Positions 48,336 to 56,910 of a stretch of DNA of 59,009 nt are shown here, piece after piece. The DNA is from Magnetococcales bacterium DCbin4. GTDB taxonomy: Bacteria > Pseudomonadota > Magnetococcia > Magnetococcales > UBA8363. Location of the stretch: positions 93,641-152,649 of the forward strand of contig PEAN01000002.1 in the NCBI GenBank assembly GCA_002753735.1, written 5' to 3'. The notes under the pieces were generated by a model, which was not told the origin of the DNA, did not search any database, and saw only the letters and a program-made list of their open reading frames with translations. A program made the position numbers and the translations under genes. How positions within the stretch are numbered: position 1 is the stretch's first letter; each line of letters begins with the position of its first letter.

Positions 48336-51212
48336 CTATAAAAAGAAAATCTCCCGATAGAGGACCTCTTCGGGCCGTTTTTCAATCTGTTCGACGGAAG
48401 TGGCCAGGCAGAGTTCCACCCGCGACGGCGCGACCGCCTGAATGTACAACTGACGCCCGTGGGAAGGAAGACCGAAGGTGAGACTTTTTTCCTTGAGTTC
48501 CCGAGATCCGCGACGCAACTCGCCCAGGCCCGCCTGCGGCGAAGTCGAGAACACCAACACAAAAGTCCCCCGGGTCGGCACCCCCAATTCTTCCCAAACG
48601 TAATAGGGACCATTTTGCCGCAACACCGGATGGAAACGACCCCGTTTAAGCCCCCCGACAAAGAAGGAGAACGGTGCCTCACCCTGCCGGTTTTCCGAAT
48701 TGGGACCGATCGACAGAAACGGTTCGCCAGGAACCAGCTTCAACAAACCGATGGCAACCCCCGTTTTCGCCGTCGGTTTATAGGGATTGCCCGGATCCCC
48801 GGGGGGGGGCCGATGGATAATCAATCTTTTATCTCCGATGGCATTTTGGATCCGTTCCAGGATCATGTTTTTTTTCAGTCCCCCCTTGGGTGGCTCCCAT
48901 TTATGCATTTTCTCCTGGGTCAGCGCGGCAAACAACGCCTGCACCAACAATGCCCGGCTGGCATTTCCCGCCTGCAGGATATGAATTTCCGCCGGATCCA
49001 CCCCTCGGGAACCAAATGCCTGCTTCATGGCGATAAAAAACCGATGCACCCCCTTGCCGACCCGAGCCACCAGGAAATGGTTGATGTGATTGCGATCCAC
49101 CTGCAAACGGACCGGGGTCCGCTCACGGGCACGGTTGAGCAGTTCCAATTCAAGGGAAACGAACCGCTTGTCGGGATGGCAGGATTGGAAATCAGCCCGC
49201 AAGGTAAATCCGGCATCAACGATTTCCTGACTCAACACATCACCAATCCGATCCGACAAACGGCGGGTCAGCTGAGGTTCATCACCCCCTTCCCCCGTTA
49301 CCCGATCCTGGTCGCCCAGCACATCCCATTGAAAATTTTCCCACAACATCCGCACCTGAGCCATCACCAGGGCCGTATTGGTCTGGGCAACATGGGAATG
49401 ATCCAAAAACAATTCGCACCCGGGAAAACGCTCCCCCTCCGGAGGGATGGAAAAAGGGATCCGATGTTCGCGGCACACTTCCAGGTTGTCGCGAAAGACC
49501 AGGTAGGCGATGTTGGCCACCAGATTTTCTCCCCCCAGATACATGTCGCCGCTGGCACCAAAATGATTGATGACCTGCTCGTAGCCGTTCTTTTCCTCTT
49601 CCTCGGTCGGACTGCGATAAATACCGAAATCAAAATCGGTGCTGCCGCCACCAAAATCGAACACCGCATAGGCGACCCCATCATCGGAGGGTTCAATCTC
49701 CAACTCCTCCAAGGCGCAGGCGGCATAGGCAGCGGGTTCGGATGCCTCTTCGGAAACACGGAATCGATGAATTTTTTCCGAATCCATCAGATTGGCCGGA
49801 AGACTGCGCATCAACCCCCGGGCAAAACTCGCCCGAATCCGATACTTGACCTCCTTGGGATAGGTCACCGGAAAGGTCATGTAATACTCCAGAAACAAAC
49901 CGTTGGAACGGCTGTTGATGAACAATCCCAGATAATAGGCATACAATTCGATCGGATCAAACGGATCATCCTTGCCCACCGTGACCCGTTGCCCGGGGAC
50001 CGGCATGGGAGCGAGCGACGGAGCGATTTCCATCTCATACCCGGTCGCCTGATCGGTAAAACGAAAATGTTCCCCCGAATGCGCATGCAACGGCCATTGT
50101 TTGATGGCGGTCACCATGCTGGCGACAATCACCTGATTGGCCTCGTTCTCACGAAAATTGTTCAACGCTTCATGGGAAAAATGAAAATCATCCCAACGGG
50201 TCAGGGGACGATAGGCTTCCGACTTCCACACATCCAGCAATTGCGGCAGGTTGATAAACTCCAGAATGGTCGGATTTTGATAATCCTCGGGGACGGGTTT
50301 ACGGAAAAAATCGCTCATTCCAACCCGGAGCAGGGTGATCTTGCCATTTTCCCGACAGGCCACCACCGTCGAACTGGTGCCGAAATCGATGGCCACCACA
50401 CCATCCTTGACATCCTTTTCCGGATTGCGGGCTTCCCACGGCTGCTTGAGTTCGACCCCGATCCAACCGGAACCAAAGGGCTTCCTGGGTTGATACAACT
50501 CCCACAACCCTTTTTCCATGTCCAGCAGATAGGACTCCTCCAATACCGGAAGACGGGCACGCAGATAATCCCCCTCCAGCAACAATTGTTTGAGTGCCCT
50601 CAAGGATGGGGGGACAACGGCATGTTGTTTCCTGCTGGCATCCAGGGTCAGGGCGTAGAGTTGATTCAATTTTTCCGTCACCCCGGCAACATCCTGCGGC
50701 AGCAGGGAATTGGCGACGATGAATGAAAAAATATCGCGTTGCGCCACCCGGTGCACCGGAATCACCATATGTTCTTCTTCCGATACCCCCTCCTCCCCCG
50801 AACCGATCCGGACCGTCTGAAACCCTTTGCCGTCAAAGGAACGATCCTTCGACAACAACGCCTCGCGGGAAAATTTTTCATGTTCGCGAAACAGCTTTTC
50901 CCGAGCCACCGATTTCAATTCTTCGACACTCGGCAGCTCCCAGTTCTTGAAGGTATAAATCTGCAACCGGGAAAGATGTTGAAACACTTCTTCCCCCCGG
51001 GCCTGGAAACCGTGCAGCAACCACAGACAACGCAGTTGATTGTCAAAAAGAAATTTGGGCTGTTTGACAAACGAGACAAACCTTTGCTTTTGCAACAGCC
51101 GGAGAATCTCCTGGCGTAACGCCCGTATCTCCACCTCCCGTTCCGGATCGACCCGGGGTTGGAGTTGTGGTGTCAACTGATTTTCACGAAACCAGACCTT
51201 GCTGACTTTCAT
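48336..51212 (-). CDS. Large Hsp70/actin-fold ATPase
   Basis: 958 residues from ATG 51212 (GGAG five bases upstream; the open frame goes to 51476). The first 270 residues are unassigned and helical. The ATPase core then shows phosphate-1 (VAIDFGTSSTVVA, about 273-285), phosphate-2 (AVFDFGGGSTDFDF, about 516-529), a YLGGENL loop and a late LQAGNASRALLV adenosine-type segment. The order fits Hsp70-like proteins of unusual size, with a C-terminal beta-rich part. No substrate-binding domain of DnaK is recognisable. Function unknown. Its 3' end is duplicated at 56.1 kb. Confidence 0.8.
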   Translation of the reverse strand: MKVSKVWFRENQLTPQLQPRVDPEREVEIRALRQEILRLLQKQRFVSFVKQPKFLFDNQLRCLWLLHGFQARGEEVFQHLSRLQIYTFKNWELPSVEELKSVAREKLFREHEKFSREALLSKDRSFDGKGFQTVRIGSGEEGVSEEEHMVIPVHRVAQRDIFSFIVANSLLPQDVAGVTEKLNQLYALTLDASRKQHAVVPPSLRALKQLLLEGDYLRARLPVLEESYLLDMEKGLWELYQPRKPFGSGWIGVELKQPWEARNPEKDVKDGVVAIDFGTSSTVVACRENGKITLLRVGMSDFFRKPVPEDYQNPTILEFINLPQLLDVWKSEAYRPLTRWDDFHFSHEALNNFRENEANQVIVASMVTAIKQWPLHAHSGEHFRFTDQATGYEMEIAPSLAPMPVPGQRVTVGKDDPFDPIELYAYYLGLFINSRSNGLFLEYYMTFPVTYPKEVKYRIRASFARGLMRSLPANLMDSEKIHRFRVSEEASEPAAYAACALEELEIEPSDDGVAYAVFDFGGGSTDFDFGIYRSPTEEEEKNGYEQVINHFGASGDMYLGGENLVANIAYLVFRDNLEVCREHRIPFSIPPEGERFPGCELFLDHSHVAQTNTALVMAQVRMLWENFQWDVLGDQDRVTGEGGDEPQLTRRLSDRIGDVLSQEIVDAGFTLRADFQSCHPDKRFVSLELELLNRARERTPVRLQVDRNHINHFLVARVGKGVHRFFIAMKQAFGSRGVDPAEIHILQAGNASRALLVQALFAALTQEKMHKWEPPKGGLKKNMILERIQNAIGDKRLIIHRPPPGDPGNPYKPTAKTGVAIGLLKLVPGEPFLSIGPNSENRQGEAPFSFFVGGLKRGRFHPVLRQNGPYYVWEELGVPTRGTFVLVFSTSPQAGLGELRRGSRELKEKSLTFGLPSHGRQLYIQAVAPSRVELCLATSVEQIEKRPEEVLYREIFFL

Positions 51213-51507
51213 ACGTTCTCCTGACCCCATTGAAACCTGTTGGCATTCAACGACACTCAGAAAAGGGCACATTCCGTAAAAAGTCAACAGGCCCCGTTCC
51301 TGGAATGTACATTTTTTTCCGGTTATAGATGAATGCTGTAGATGAATACCGTACAGTATTATTTTTTTATGGCTGAAAGAAAAAATTTGCGATAGAATCC
51401 TAACAGTGTATTTATAAAAATAATTTAGAAATGTAATACGTTTCCTTCTTTTATATCCAGGAAAAAACGGCTTCACCTGTTTCAGCTACCTTTGAGGAGA
51501 ACAGACC
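51213..51507. promoter_or_regulatory. AT-rich divergent promoter region
   Basis: 295 bp between the divergent Hsp70-like and DUF1566 genes. It contains a strongly AT-rich stretch (about 51345-51440, with runs like tttataaaaataattta) likely to hold the promoters. No operator can be named. Confidence 0.4.
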
Positions 51508-52008
51508 ATGGGGATGCGTTTCATTTCGGCTGCACTTTTGATCACGGGAATGGTTTTCCTGTCCGGACGGGCCAACAGTGCCGATGAACGGTTCACCGAC
51601 CAGGGCAACGGCACGATCAAGGATACGAAATCAAACCTGGTGTGGATGAAAAATGGCAATTGCTGGGGCGGATTGTCCTGGGATGCGGCGGGAAAAGCGA
51701 TCGAAGACCTGAATGCGGGCAACAAAACCTGTGAAGGATACACGGGCAAGGATACCCTGTGGCACCTTCCGACCAAGGATGAACTGATTTCCCTGCTTGG
51801 CGGGGAAAAAGGAAAAGACGGGTTGGCGCTCCCTGAAGGCCATCCGTTTGGCAATGTCCAACAAGGACACTATTGGAGCGCCACCAATGCCGACAAGGAG
51901 GGAACGGCATGGTATGTCAATGCGACCAATGGCCATGTTGATTTTTACGGCAAACAGGAAACCTACTTCACCTGGCCGGTTCAGGCGGACAAGAAACCGA
52001 CCCCTTGA
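51508..52008 (+). CDS. Secreted DUF1566 (Lcl C-terminal-type) protein
   Basis: 166 residues: signal peptide (MGMRFISAALLITGMVFLS... cleavage near ANSA), then a DUF1566 domain with the typical FTDQGNGTIKDTKSNLVW opening, LPTKDELISL and YWSATN. The family is extracytoplasmic, function unclear. ATG 51508 follows GAGGAG. The last third of the gene is duplicated at 56179-56266. Confidence 0.85.
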   Translation: MGMRFISAALLITGMVFLSGRANSADERFTDQGNGTIKDTKSNLVWMKNGNCWGGLSWDAAGKAIEDLNAGNKTCEGYTGKDTLWHLPTKDELISLLGGEKGKDGLALPEGHPFGNVQQGHYWSATNADKEGTAWYVNATNGHVDFYGKQETYFTWPVQADKKPTP

Positions 52009-52300
52009 TCCCCCTGCCCCTGGAACACAACATTCCGGCCCTGGAAGATGGGCCGGAATATCATCTCAGCAGGGAATGGGAAACCGCCTCGATCACGTTC
52101 CGCGATCCACACCTGTTGGATGGCTTCAAGGATCTTCTCGTTACACCGTTTGACCTCATCATCGAATCCGGGCAAGGCCATGACCCAATCCATCAGGTCG
52201 GTAAAGCGGACCGCCAGGGGATCAACCCCGGGTTTGGTATCTGCCAGTGCCATGCCAATTCCCTGCACATCGGTCCACTTCATGCCCCCCCTTTTTTTGT
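51921..52300. repeat. Segmental direct duplication, copy 1 (partner 56179-56560)
   Basis: About 380 bp, nearly identical (a few percent difference) to 56179-56560. It covers the 3' end of the DUF1566 gene and the whole iscX gene. Both copies stop at the same tttttttgt, which in the partner lies inside fdx and here borders the inverted repeat of the element at 52301. Confidence 0.92.
51981..52283 (-). pseudogene. Duplicate iscX without its stop codon
   Basis: The first 64 codons match iscX at 56347-56541 with one difference (QGIG for QEIG). The TGA of the true gene is CGA here, so the frame runs on into DUF1566 antisense sequence for about 36 more codons. The upstream fdx gene is cut away, so the copy has lost its operon. 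It is probably non-functional or makes an extended protein. Confidence 0.8.
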
Positions 52301-52530
52301 GGCTCTTCTAGCGTTAAATGGGGGTAAATACATCGTTTCACTGCAATATAATGATTTTAAATAAATATTAAAAGAAAAAAGGGGGCTTAAGGGATTGCCC
52401 CCAGACCCCTTTTTTCTTTCAATAATTTTTTGAGTGTCAACAATCCCTGATCAATGAATGTGATAAAGTAGAAATAGTTACTGTTTTTCAATGGTTCCAC
52501 ATTTCAACCACATCTAACGCTAGAAGAGCC
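52301..52530. mobile_element. About 230-bp inverted-repeat-bounded element at the rearrangement junction
   Basis: TGGCTCTTCTAGCGTTA at 52300-52316 is repeated inverted at 52515-52531; with two mismatches the similarity extends to about 24 bp. The inside holds another copy of the intergenic repeat and no gene. GGCTCTTC-type ends recall ISL3-family termini. No target duplication is visible: the left flank is truncated fdx/iscX sequence and the right flank is truncated AIPR sequence, which fits recombination or deletion through an element. Confidence 0.7.
52365..52447. repeat. Short copy of the dispersed intergenic repeat
   Basis: A compact palindrome, attaaaagaaaaaagggg...ccccttttttctttcaat, with ggattgcccccagacccc, ending in gagtgtcaac like the longer copies. 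It lies inside the inverted-repeat-bounded element. Confidence 0.7.
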
Positions 52531-52557
52531 ATTGATATTCACGATCATCCTTTTCAT
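52531..52557 (-). pseudogene. Truncated start of an AIPR gene
   Basis: The minus strand reads ATGAAAAGGATGATCGTGAA and continues TATCAAT before the inverted repeat of the element begins. At 47180-47210 the same sequence (two to three differences) leads into the intact AIPR gene. Only the first few codons remain. Confidence 0.75.
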
Positions 52558-52600
52558 GTCTGACCCGCCACCCAAACCGGTGACGACCGATCATACAGGT

Positions 52601-53341
52601 TCAAATCATCTTATACAAAACGGCCCGGGCCACGGCCTGGACCTTGTTGGTTGCCATGAGTTTTTTTTGGGCGTTGGCCAGGTGGAACACGACAGTGCGT
52701 TCAGACAGGTTCAAAATCATCCCTGTTTCCCATGTATTCTTGCCATCGGCGGCCCACCGCAGACATTCCCGCTCGCGCGGGGTCAGGTCAAACCGGATAC
52801 CGGGAGGCTTCCAGCCGCACAATTCAACGTATTTCATGTGCAAGAAAGGAAAAAACGCGCTGACGACATGAAAACTCAAGGAAATGGCATCCAATCCATC
52901 TTTCCTATAATCCTTATTTTGCAACGTCAAAATACCACGGTCACCAAATTTGCCACAAGTTGACAATGAAAAACCATACGCATGGTAACCAAAATCGATG
53001 ATATGCTCAATCGCCGCCTTGACCGGTGCGGGGTGGTGCGGCAGTCGCTTCAAATCATCATTAATAAATACCCTATCATAGATTAACGGAACTTCGGATG
53101 TCCACAGATGCGTGACTCTCGGGCAATGGATGCTGTGAATCGCGACATATCGATCGACAAATTCTTGTTGCCAATTGTGCAATACTTCAATGGTTTGATT
53201 ATTATAAGAATCAGGGAGTTTGACTGTATAAGCATAGGTCTCAAACCCGAACAATGATAATATCTGACCCAACGACTTCTTGAATTCGTCAATGCTGGAA
53301 ATTCTATTTAAATTATCATAAAAATCGAAAATTTTATCCAT
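52601..53341 (-). CDS. LuxR-type autoinducer-binding-domain regulator, paralogue 1
   Basis: 246 residues. An N-terminal autoinducer-binding-like domain and a C-terminal LuxR helix-turn-helix (LTPRERECLRWAADGK... SERTVVFHLANAQKKLM). In the pocket, the LuxR Trp57 and Asp70 positions appear as Phe (HNWQQEFVDRY) and Cys (SIHCPR), and the Trp85 position as Tyr (PLIYD); Tyr61 is kept. An ordinary acyl-homoserine lactone ligand is therefore doubtful. No luxI gene is in the window. AT-rich compared with housekeeping neighbours. The AIPR start remnant lies directly downstream. Confidence 0.88.
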   Translation of the reverse strand: MDKIFDFYDNLNRISSIDEFKKSLGQILSLFGFETYAYTVKLPDSYNNQTIEVLHNWQQEFVDRYVAIHSIHCPRVTHLWTSEVPLIYDRVFINDDLKRLPHHPAPVKAAIEHIIDFGYHAYGFSLSTCGKFGDRGILTLQNKDYRKDGLDAISLSFHVVSAFFPFLHMKYVELCGWKPPGIRFDLTPRERECLRWAADGKNTWETGMILNLSERTVVFHLANAQKKLMATNKVQAVARAVLYKMI

Positions 53342-53395
53342 AGCGCATCACCTATCCATTTACCAACCCATAAACAGTGAAAACCAAAGATTAAA

Positions 53396-54133
53396 TCAGA
53401 TCATATTATAGAGGATTGCGCGCGCCACAGCCTGTATTTTATTGGATGCCATAAGCTTTCTCTGCGCATTGGTGATATGAAAAATCACGGTCCGTTCGGA
53501 AATATTCAAGATCAATCCCGTCTCCCAGGATGTTTTGCCGTCCGCAGCCCAACGCAAACATTCTTTTTCCCGTTGCGTCAATTCAAACACCCCACCGGGC
53601 GGCCGCCATCCCCGCAACTCGATGTATTTCATGTGCATGAAGGGAAAAAATGCGTTGGCCACATGCAGGCTCAACCGGATGGCATCCAATCCATCCTGCC
53701 TTTGATCCCGGTTTTGCAACGTCAACACCCCCTTGTCCCCATGTTTTCCGTGGGTCACCAACGAAAACCCATGGCCCAGATAACCAAAATCGATAATATC
53801 CTCAAGCACCGCCTTGACCGGCTTGGGCTGATACGGCAACAACTTCATATCCTGCTCAAAAAATGCCCTGTCATAGATCAGGGGCGTTGGCGCGTGCCAC
53901 AGGTGCTTGAACCTGGGGCAATGGGTCATGTGTATCGTCACATAACGATCAACAAATTCCTGATTCCAGTTATGAATTGTTTCAAAAGAACCGTCATTGT
54001 AGGAATCGGGTAGTTTCGCCGTGTAGACCCAGGTTTCAAAGCCACATTCAGAAAGAAAGTTACCTACTGAACCCCTGAATTCATCAATATTTGCGATATT
54101 TTTTATTTTTTCGATGATTTCTATGGCGTGCAT
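53396..54133 (-). CDS. LuxR-type autoinducer-binding-domain regulator, paralogue 2
   Basis: 245 residues from ATG 54133 (GGGGGG upstream; frame open to 54181). Very similar to the downstream paralogue across both domains, with the same pocket changes (QEFVDRY, THCPR, PLIYD) and an HTH ending SERTVIFHITNAQRKLM. The pair is a tandem duplication in one direction with 54 bp between. It may heterodimerise with its neighbour; ligand and targets unknown. Confidence 0.88.
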   Translation of the reverse strand: MHAIEIIEKIKNIANIDEFRGSVGNFLSECGFETWVYTAKLPDSYNDGSFETIHNWNQEFVDRYVTIHMTHCPRFKHLWHAPTPLIYDRAFFEQDMKLLPYQPKPVKAVLEDIIDFGYLGHGFSLVTHGKHGDKGVLTLQNRDQRQDGLDAIRLSLHVANAFFPFMHMKYIELRGWRPPGGVFELTQREKECLRWAADGKTSWETGLILNISERTVIFHITNAQRKLMASNKIQAVARAILYNMI

Positions 54134-54288
54134 CTTCAGAACCCCCCTGAACGACCCAGATATCAGTTCATTATAAAGCAATAATCATAACCATTCTATT
54201 TCAACTCAATCTTGTACAACAGCAACTCCAGATACCTGCAATATCTTACAGCTTGAAACCATTGTCCAGTTCGATGCACTCTTTGTCC

Positions 54289-54418
54289 CACGGGGGAGAA
54301 GCACGGGGATCAGAGGGGGGGATTACTTGAAAAAGGGGGGACATCACTCAGAGGGGGGGTATTACTGCGCGGGGGGTTCATAGTCAGAGGGGGGGGCGCA
54401 TTTGCAGTGGGGAACATT
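54289..54418. repeat. G-run repeat array
   Basis: Three degenerate units of about 36-38 bp, each starting TCAGA followed by 7-8 G and containing a second G-run of 4-6, at about 54310, 54348 and 54384. Spacer pieces such as attacttgaaaaa and attactg recur. It resembles multi-repeat ends of IS21-type elements, but no istA/istB is present. It also has G-quadruplex potential on the plus strand. It is the main content of the gene-free 54134-54555 interval. Confidence 0.55.
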
Positions 54419-54555
54419 CAAGTCTTGGCAGCAATAAAGACGAACAAGCCCCCTCCTCAACCAAACAATCATTAACCCGGGGTTCCGTTACTTGAAATAC
54501 AATAATATAATTTAATATCAAACAGATGTTGCGACAATGTCATGCAGGGATCTGC

Positions 54556-55913
54556 CTACGGCTTGATGGTTTTAAGGAGTTCCAAGGCTTGGTGTTGTTT
54601 TGGTGACGGCGGTACGCCCGGGGAAAAGGTTGGGGCATCCTGGATGTCGTTGATTGTTCGGCAGGTGTTGCGGGTCATGGTAGCGAGATCGTTTAGAAGG
54701 GTTTGGAAGCTGTGAGTCGTGGATCCATCCGGAAGCCTTTTGGACTGGATCTTATTCAGGGTGACCCGGGAACGCTTGGCCGGGGTAACCAGGATCCGCA
54801 GAGCGCCTGATGTTACCGTGTTCTTCAGCGAAAAGCAGGGGACGCCAAGCCTCGGCCATGTGCCACTCGACGTAGTAGGCCAACATGCAGAGGAAAATGT
54901 GCCCCCGTACCCGGCCATCCAGTCGATGATGCACAGGTCGGACCTGCAGATCTATTTCCTTGATTGAGCGGAAGGCCTGTTCTACCTTGGCCAACCGTTT
55001 GTAGCTGCGAACTGTGTCCATCGCATCCATGCGGTCGGCAGGCAAGCGGGTACGGACAATGTAGATCCCATCCAGATCCGCTCCGGTGTTGATATTCGCC
55101 TGATTGATATGCCAATTGAAAGATGCTTCTCCGATTTCAAGCTGGAAGTGCCTGGCCATCTTGTATCGGTTGATCACCCGTCCCACCCGCAAGCCGATCT
55201 TGTCCTGACCGCACAGGCGTCCAGTTGCCACAGACCTTTGGATGGGTTCCATCTGGCGGACGGTCTTGGCCAGCAGGGTCAAGCGGGTACGGGCACGTCG
55301 GTTGGCCAGATCCTGGTTGTGGCAGGCGACCAGGCGTTCGCCGGGAAAATCGGGATGGGTGAATTCCGCAAGGTTGCGACCGTCGAACAGGCCGAACTGA
55401 CACCCCTTTTCAGGCATCAGTGAGCGGATGGCATCGGAGCGTAAAGCAGTGATCCAACCAAGGCCCGGCATTTTCTGGAAGGCGTTGATGTGGGTTTGAG
55501 TGATCATCCCCCGATCTCCGACCATGACCAAGTTTTGGATACCGAACACTTCCCGGATTCGGTTGACCTGGGGCAACAGGGTCTTGACGTCGGATGTGTT
55601 AACAAGGACGCGAGGCGATGAGTTCCGCCATTCCGAGCCGCTGCATGGCGGTCATCACCGCCTGAACATGTCCGTGGTGTCTGGCATGAAGGATCTGGAA
55701 CGACGGTTCGATTGGCACCAGGGGCTCGTCGCGCAGTACCCGACGGATGCGATCAATCTGCAACTCCGACAGCCCACGCAGGTTGGCCAGGGTGCGGTTC
55801 CTGGTCTTGCCGTTCTCGCGATAGGACTCGCGCTGTAGAACTGCAGGCAGGGAATCGCGATTTGGGATGATGTGGATGCATATGCCGTTATGATTGCAAT
55901 TTATCCAATCCAT
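54556..55913 (-). pseudogene. Decayed IS1634-type (IS4-like) transposase
   Basis: Three pieces on one strand. 55599-55913 is the N-terminus (RDSLPAVLQRESYRENGK, TLANLRGLSELQIDRIRRVL). A central DDE part, 54752-55576 (VMVGDRGMITQTHI, ALRSDAIRSLM, NLAEFTHPDFPGERLVAC, SYKRLAKVEQAFRSIK), follows after a stop and an apparent internal deletion of roughly 150 codons just after the N-terminal piece. A frameshift near 54800-54850 then puts the C-terminus (SKRLPDGSTTHSFQTLLNDL) in another frame to 54556. Not functional as a transposase. Confidence 0.87.
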
Positions 55914-56040
55914 ATCAAGTATAAAATGTCATTTCACACGCCTACAATTTGCATGCCAAGTAATACTTGAATCAACAACCCAATCAAATCGTTAGGCGCA
56001 ATTTTTCCTCGATTTTTCAGCGGAACTTCGGTTTATCGAT

Positions 56041-56090
56041 CAAAACCCTGGGGAAAATCCCTTGAGACCCTTTTTTCCTTGATCACTTAC
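56041..56090. repeat. Fragment of the dispersed intergenic repeat
   Basis: Reads caaaaccctggggaaaatcc then cttgagacccttttttcctt, one arm of the repeat. It is joined on the right to the duplicated fragment of the Hsp70-like gene, as the 48147-48305 copy is joined to the intact gene. Confidence 0.6.
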
Positions 56091-56091
56091 A

Positions 56092-56176
56092 ATAAAAAAG
56101 ATCTCCCGATAGAGGACCTCTTCGGGCCGTTTTTCAATTTGTTCGATGGAAGTGGCCAGGCAGAGTTCCACCCGCG
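56092..56176 (-). pseudogene. 3' fragment of the large Hsp70-like gene
   Basis: About 85 bp matching 48338-48424 with a handful of differences; the natural stop is lost. The fragment ends where DUF1566 sequence begins, so two separate genes' 3' parts are fused here. Confidence 0.85.
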
Positions 56177-56178
56177 AT

Positions 56179-56266
56179 TGCGACCAATGGCCATGTTGAC
56201 TTTTACGGTAAACAGGAAACCTACTTCACCTGGCCGGTTCAGGCGGACAAGAAACCGACCCCTTGA
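56179..56266 (+). pseudogene. 3' fragment of the DUF1566 gene
   Basis: Corresponds to 51921-52008, including the stop codon, and encodes ATNGHVDFYGKQETYFTWPV in the original frame. It belongs to the duplicated block whose partner is 51921-52300. The 5' two thirds are absent. The rest of the interval from 55914 holds the upstream end of the IS and the intergenic repeat fragment. Confidence 0.85.
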
Positions 56267-56346
56267 TCCCGCTGCCCCTGGAACACAACATTCCGGCCCT
56301 TGAAGATGGGCCGGAATATCATCTCATCAGGGAATGGGAAACCGCC

Positions 56347-56541
56347 TCAATCACGTTCCGCGATCCACACCTGTTGGATGGCTTCAAGAATCTTCTCGTT
56401 ACACCGTTTGACCTCATCATCGAATCCAGGCAAGGCCATGACCCAATCCATCAGGTCGGTAAAGCGGACCGCCAGGGGATCAACCCCGGGTTTGGTATCT
56501 GCCAGTGCCATGCCAATTTCCTGCACATCGGTCCACTTCAT
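56347..56541 (-). CDS. iscX: Iron-sulfur assembly protein IscX
   Basis: 64 residues, the family's normal length. Sequence is characteristic: MKWTDVQEIGMAL, DPLAVRFTDLMDWV, LPGFDD, NEKILEAIQQVWIAE. IscX binds IscS and modulates cluster assembly. ATG overlaps the fdx stop (ATGA), and the order hscA-fdx-iscX matches the isc operon of proteobacteria. A duplicate lies at 51981-52283. Confidence 0.95.
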   Translation of the reverse strand: MKWTDVQEIGMALADTKPGVDPLAVRFTDLMDWVMALPGFDDEVKRCNEKILEAIQQVWIAERD

Positions 56542-56879
56542 GCCCCCCCCCTTTTTTTGTCCACATGGATATTGACCGAATATTCCGGGATGGTCACGGT
56601 GATCCCATCCAGATCATCGGTGATCTGCAACTGACACCCCAACCGACTGGTAGGGGTCACCCCAAAAGCACGGTCCAACATGTCTTCTTCCTCATCATCG
56701 GCCGCTTCCAAACGGGGATACCACTCCCTGGCGACGATGACATGACAGGTTGAACAGGCCAGGGAACCTTCGCATGCCCCTTCCAGTGCAATATCATGTT
56801 CATGGGCTGCCTCAAGCACCGTCGTTCCCGCGTCCACTTCCACGGTCCGGTTCATCGGCAAAAAAGTAATCCTGGGCAT
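56538..56879 (-). CDS. fdx: ISC-type [2Fe-2S] ferredoxin
   Basis: 113 residues from ATG 56879, which has GGAGG eight bases upstream; the frame continues to 56930. Cysteine ligands are CEGSLACSTC plus a late GCQL Cys, as in adrenodoxin-like Fdx. It supplies electrons for iron-sulfur cluster assembly. It lies 31 bp after hscA and overlaps iscX. Confidence 0.95.
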   Translation of the reverse strand: MPRITFLPMNRTVEVDAGTTVLEAAHEHDIALEGACEGSLACSTCHVIVAREWYPRLEAADDEEEDMLDRAFGVTPTSRLGCQLQITDDLDGITVTIPEYSVNIHVDKKRGGA

Positions 56880-56910
56880 GAAGCGTTCCTCCACGGGGGT
56901 ATCAATCGGT

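Noticed and set aside
48459-50726. 755-codon plus-strand ORF opposite the Hsp70-like gene
   Set aside because: Composition (His, Pro, Gly, Gln rich without domain motifs) is that of an antisense frame; the minus frame has full ATPase motifs.
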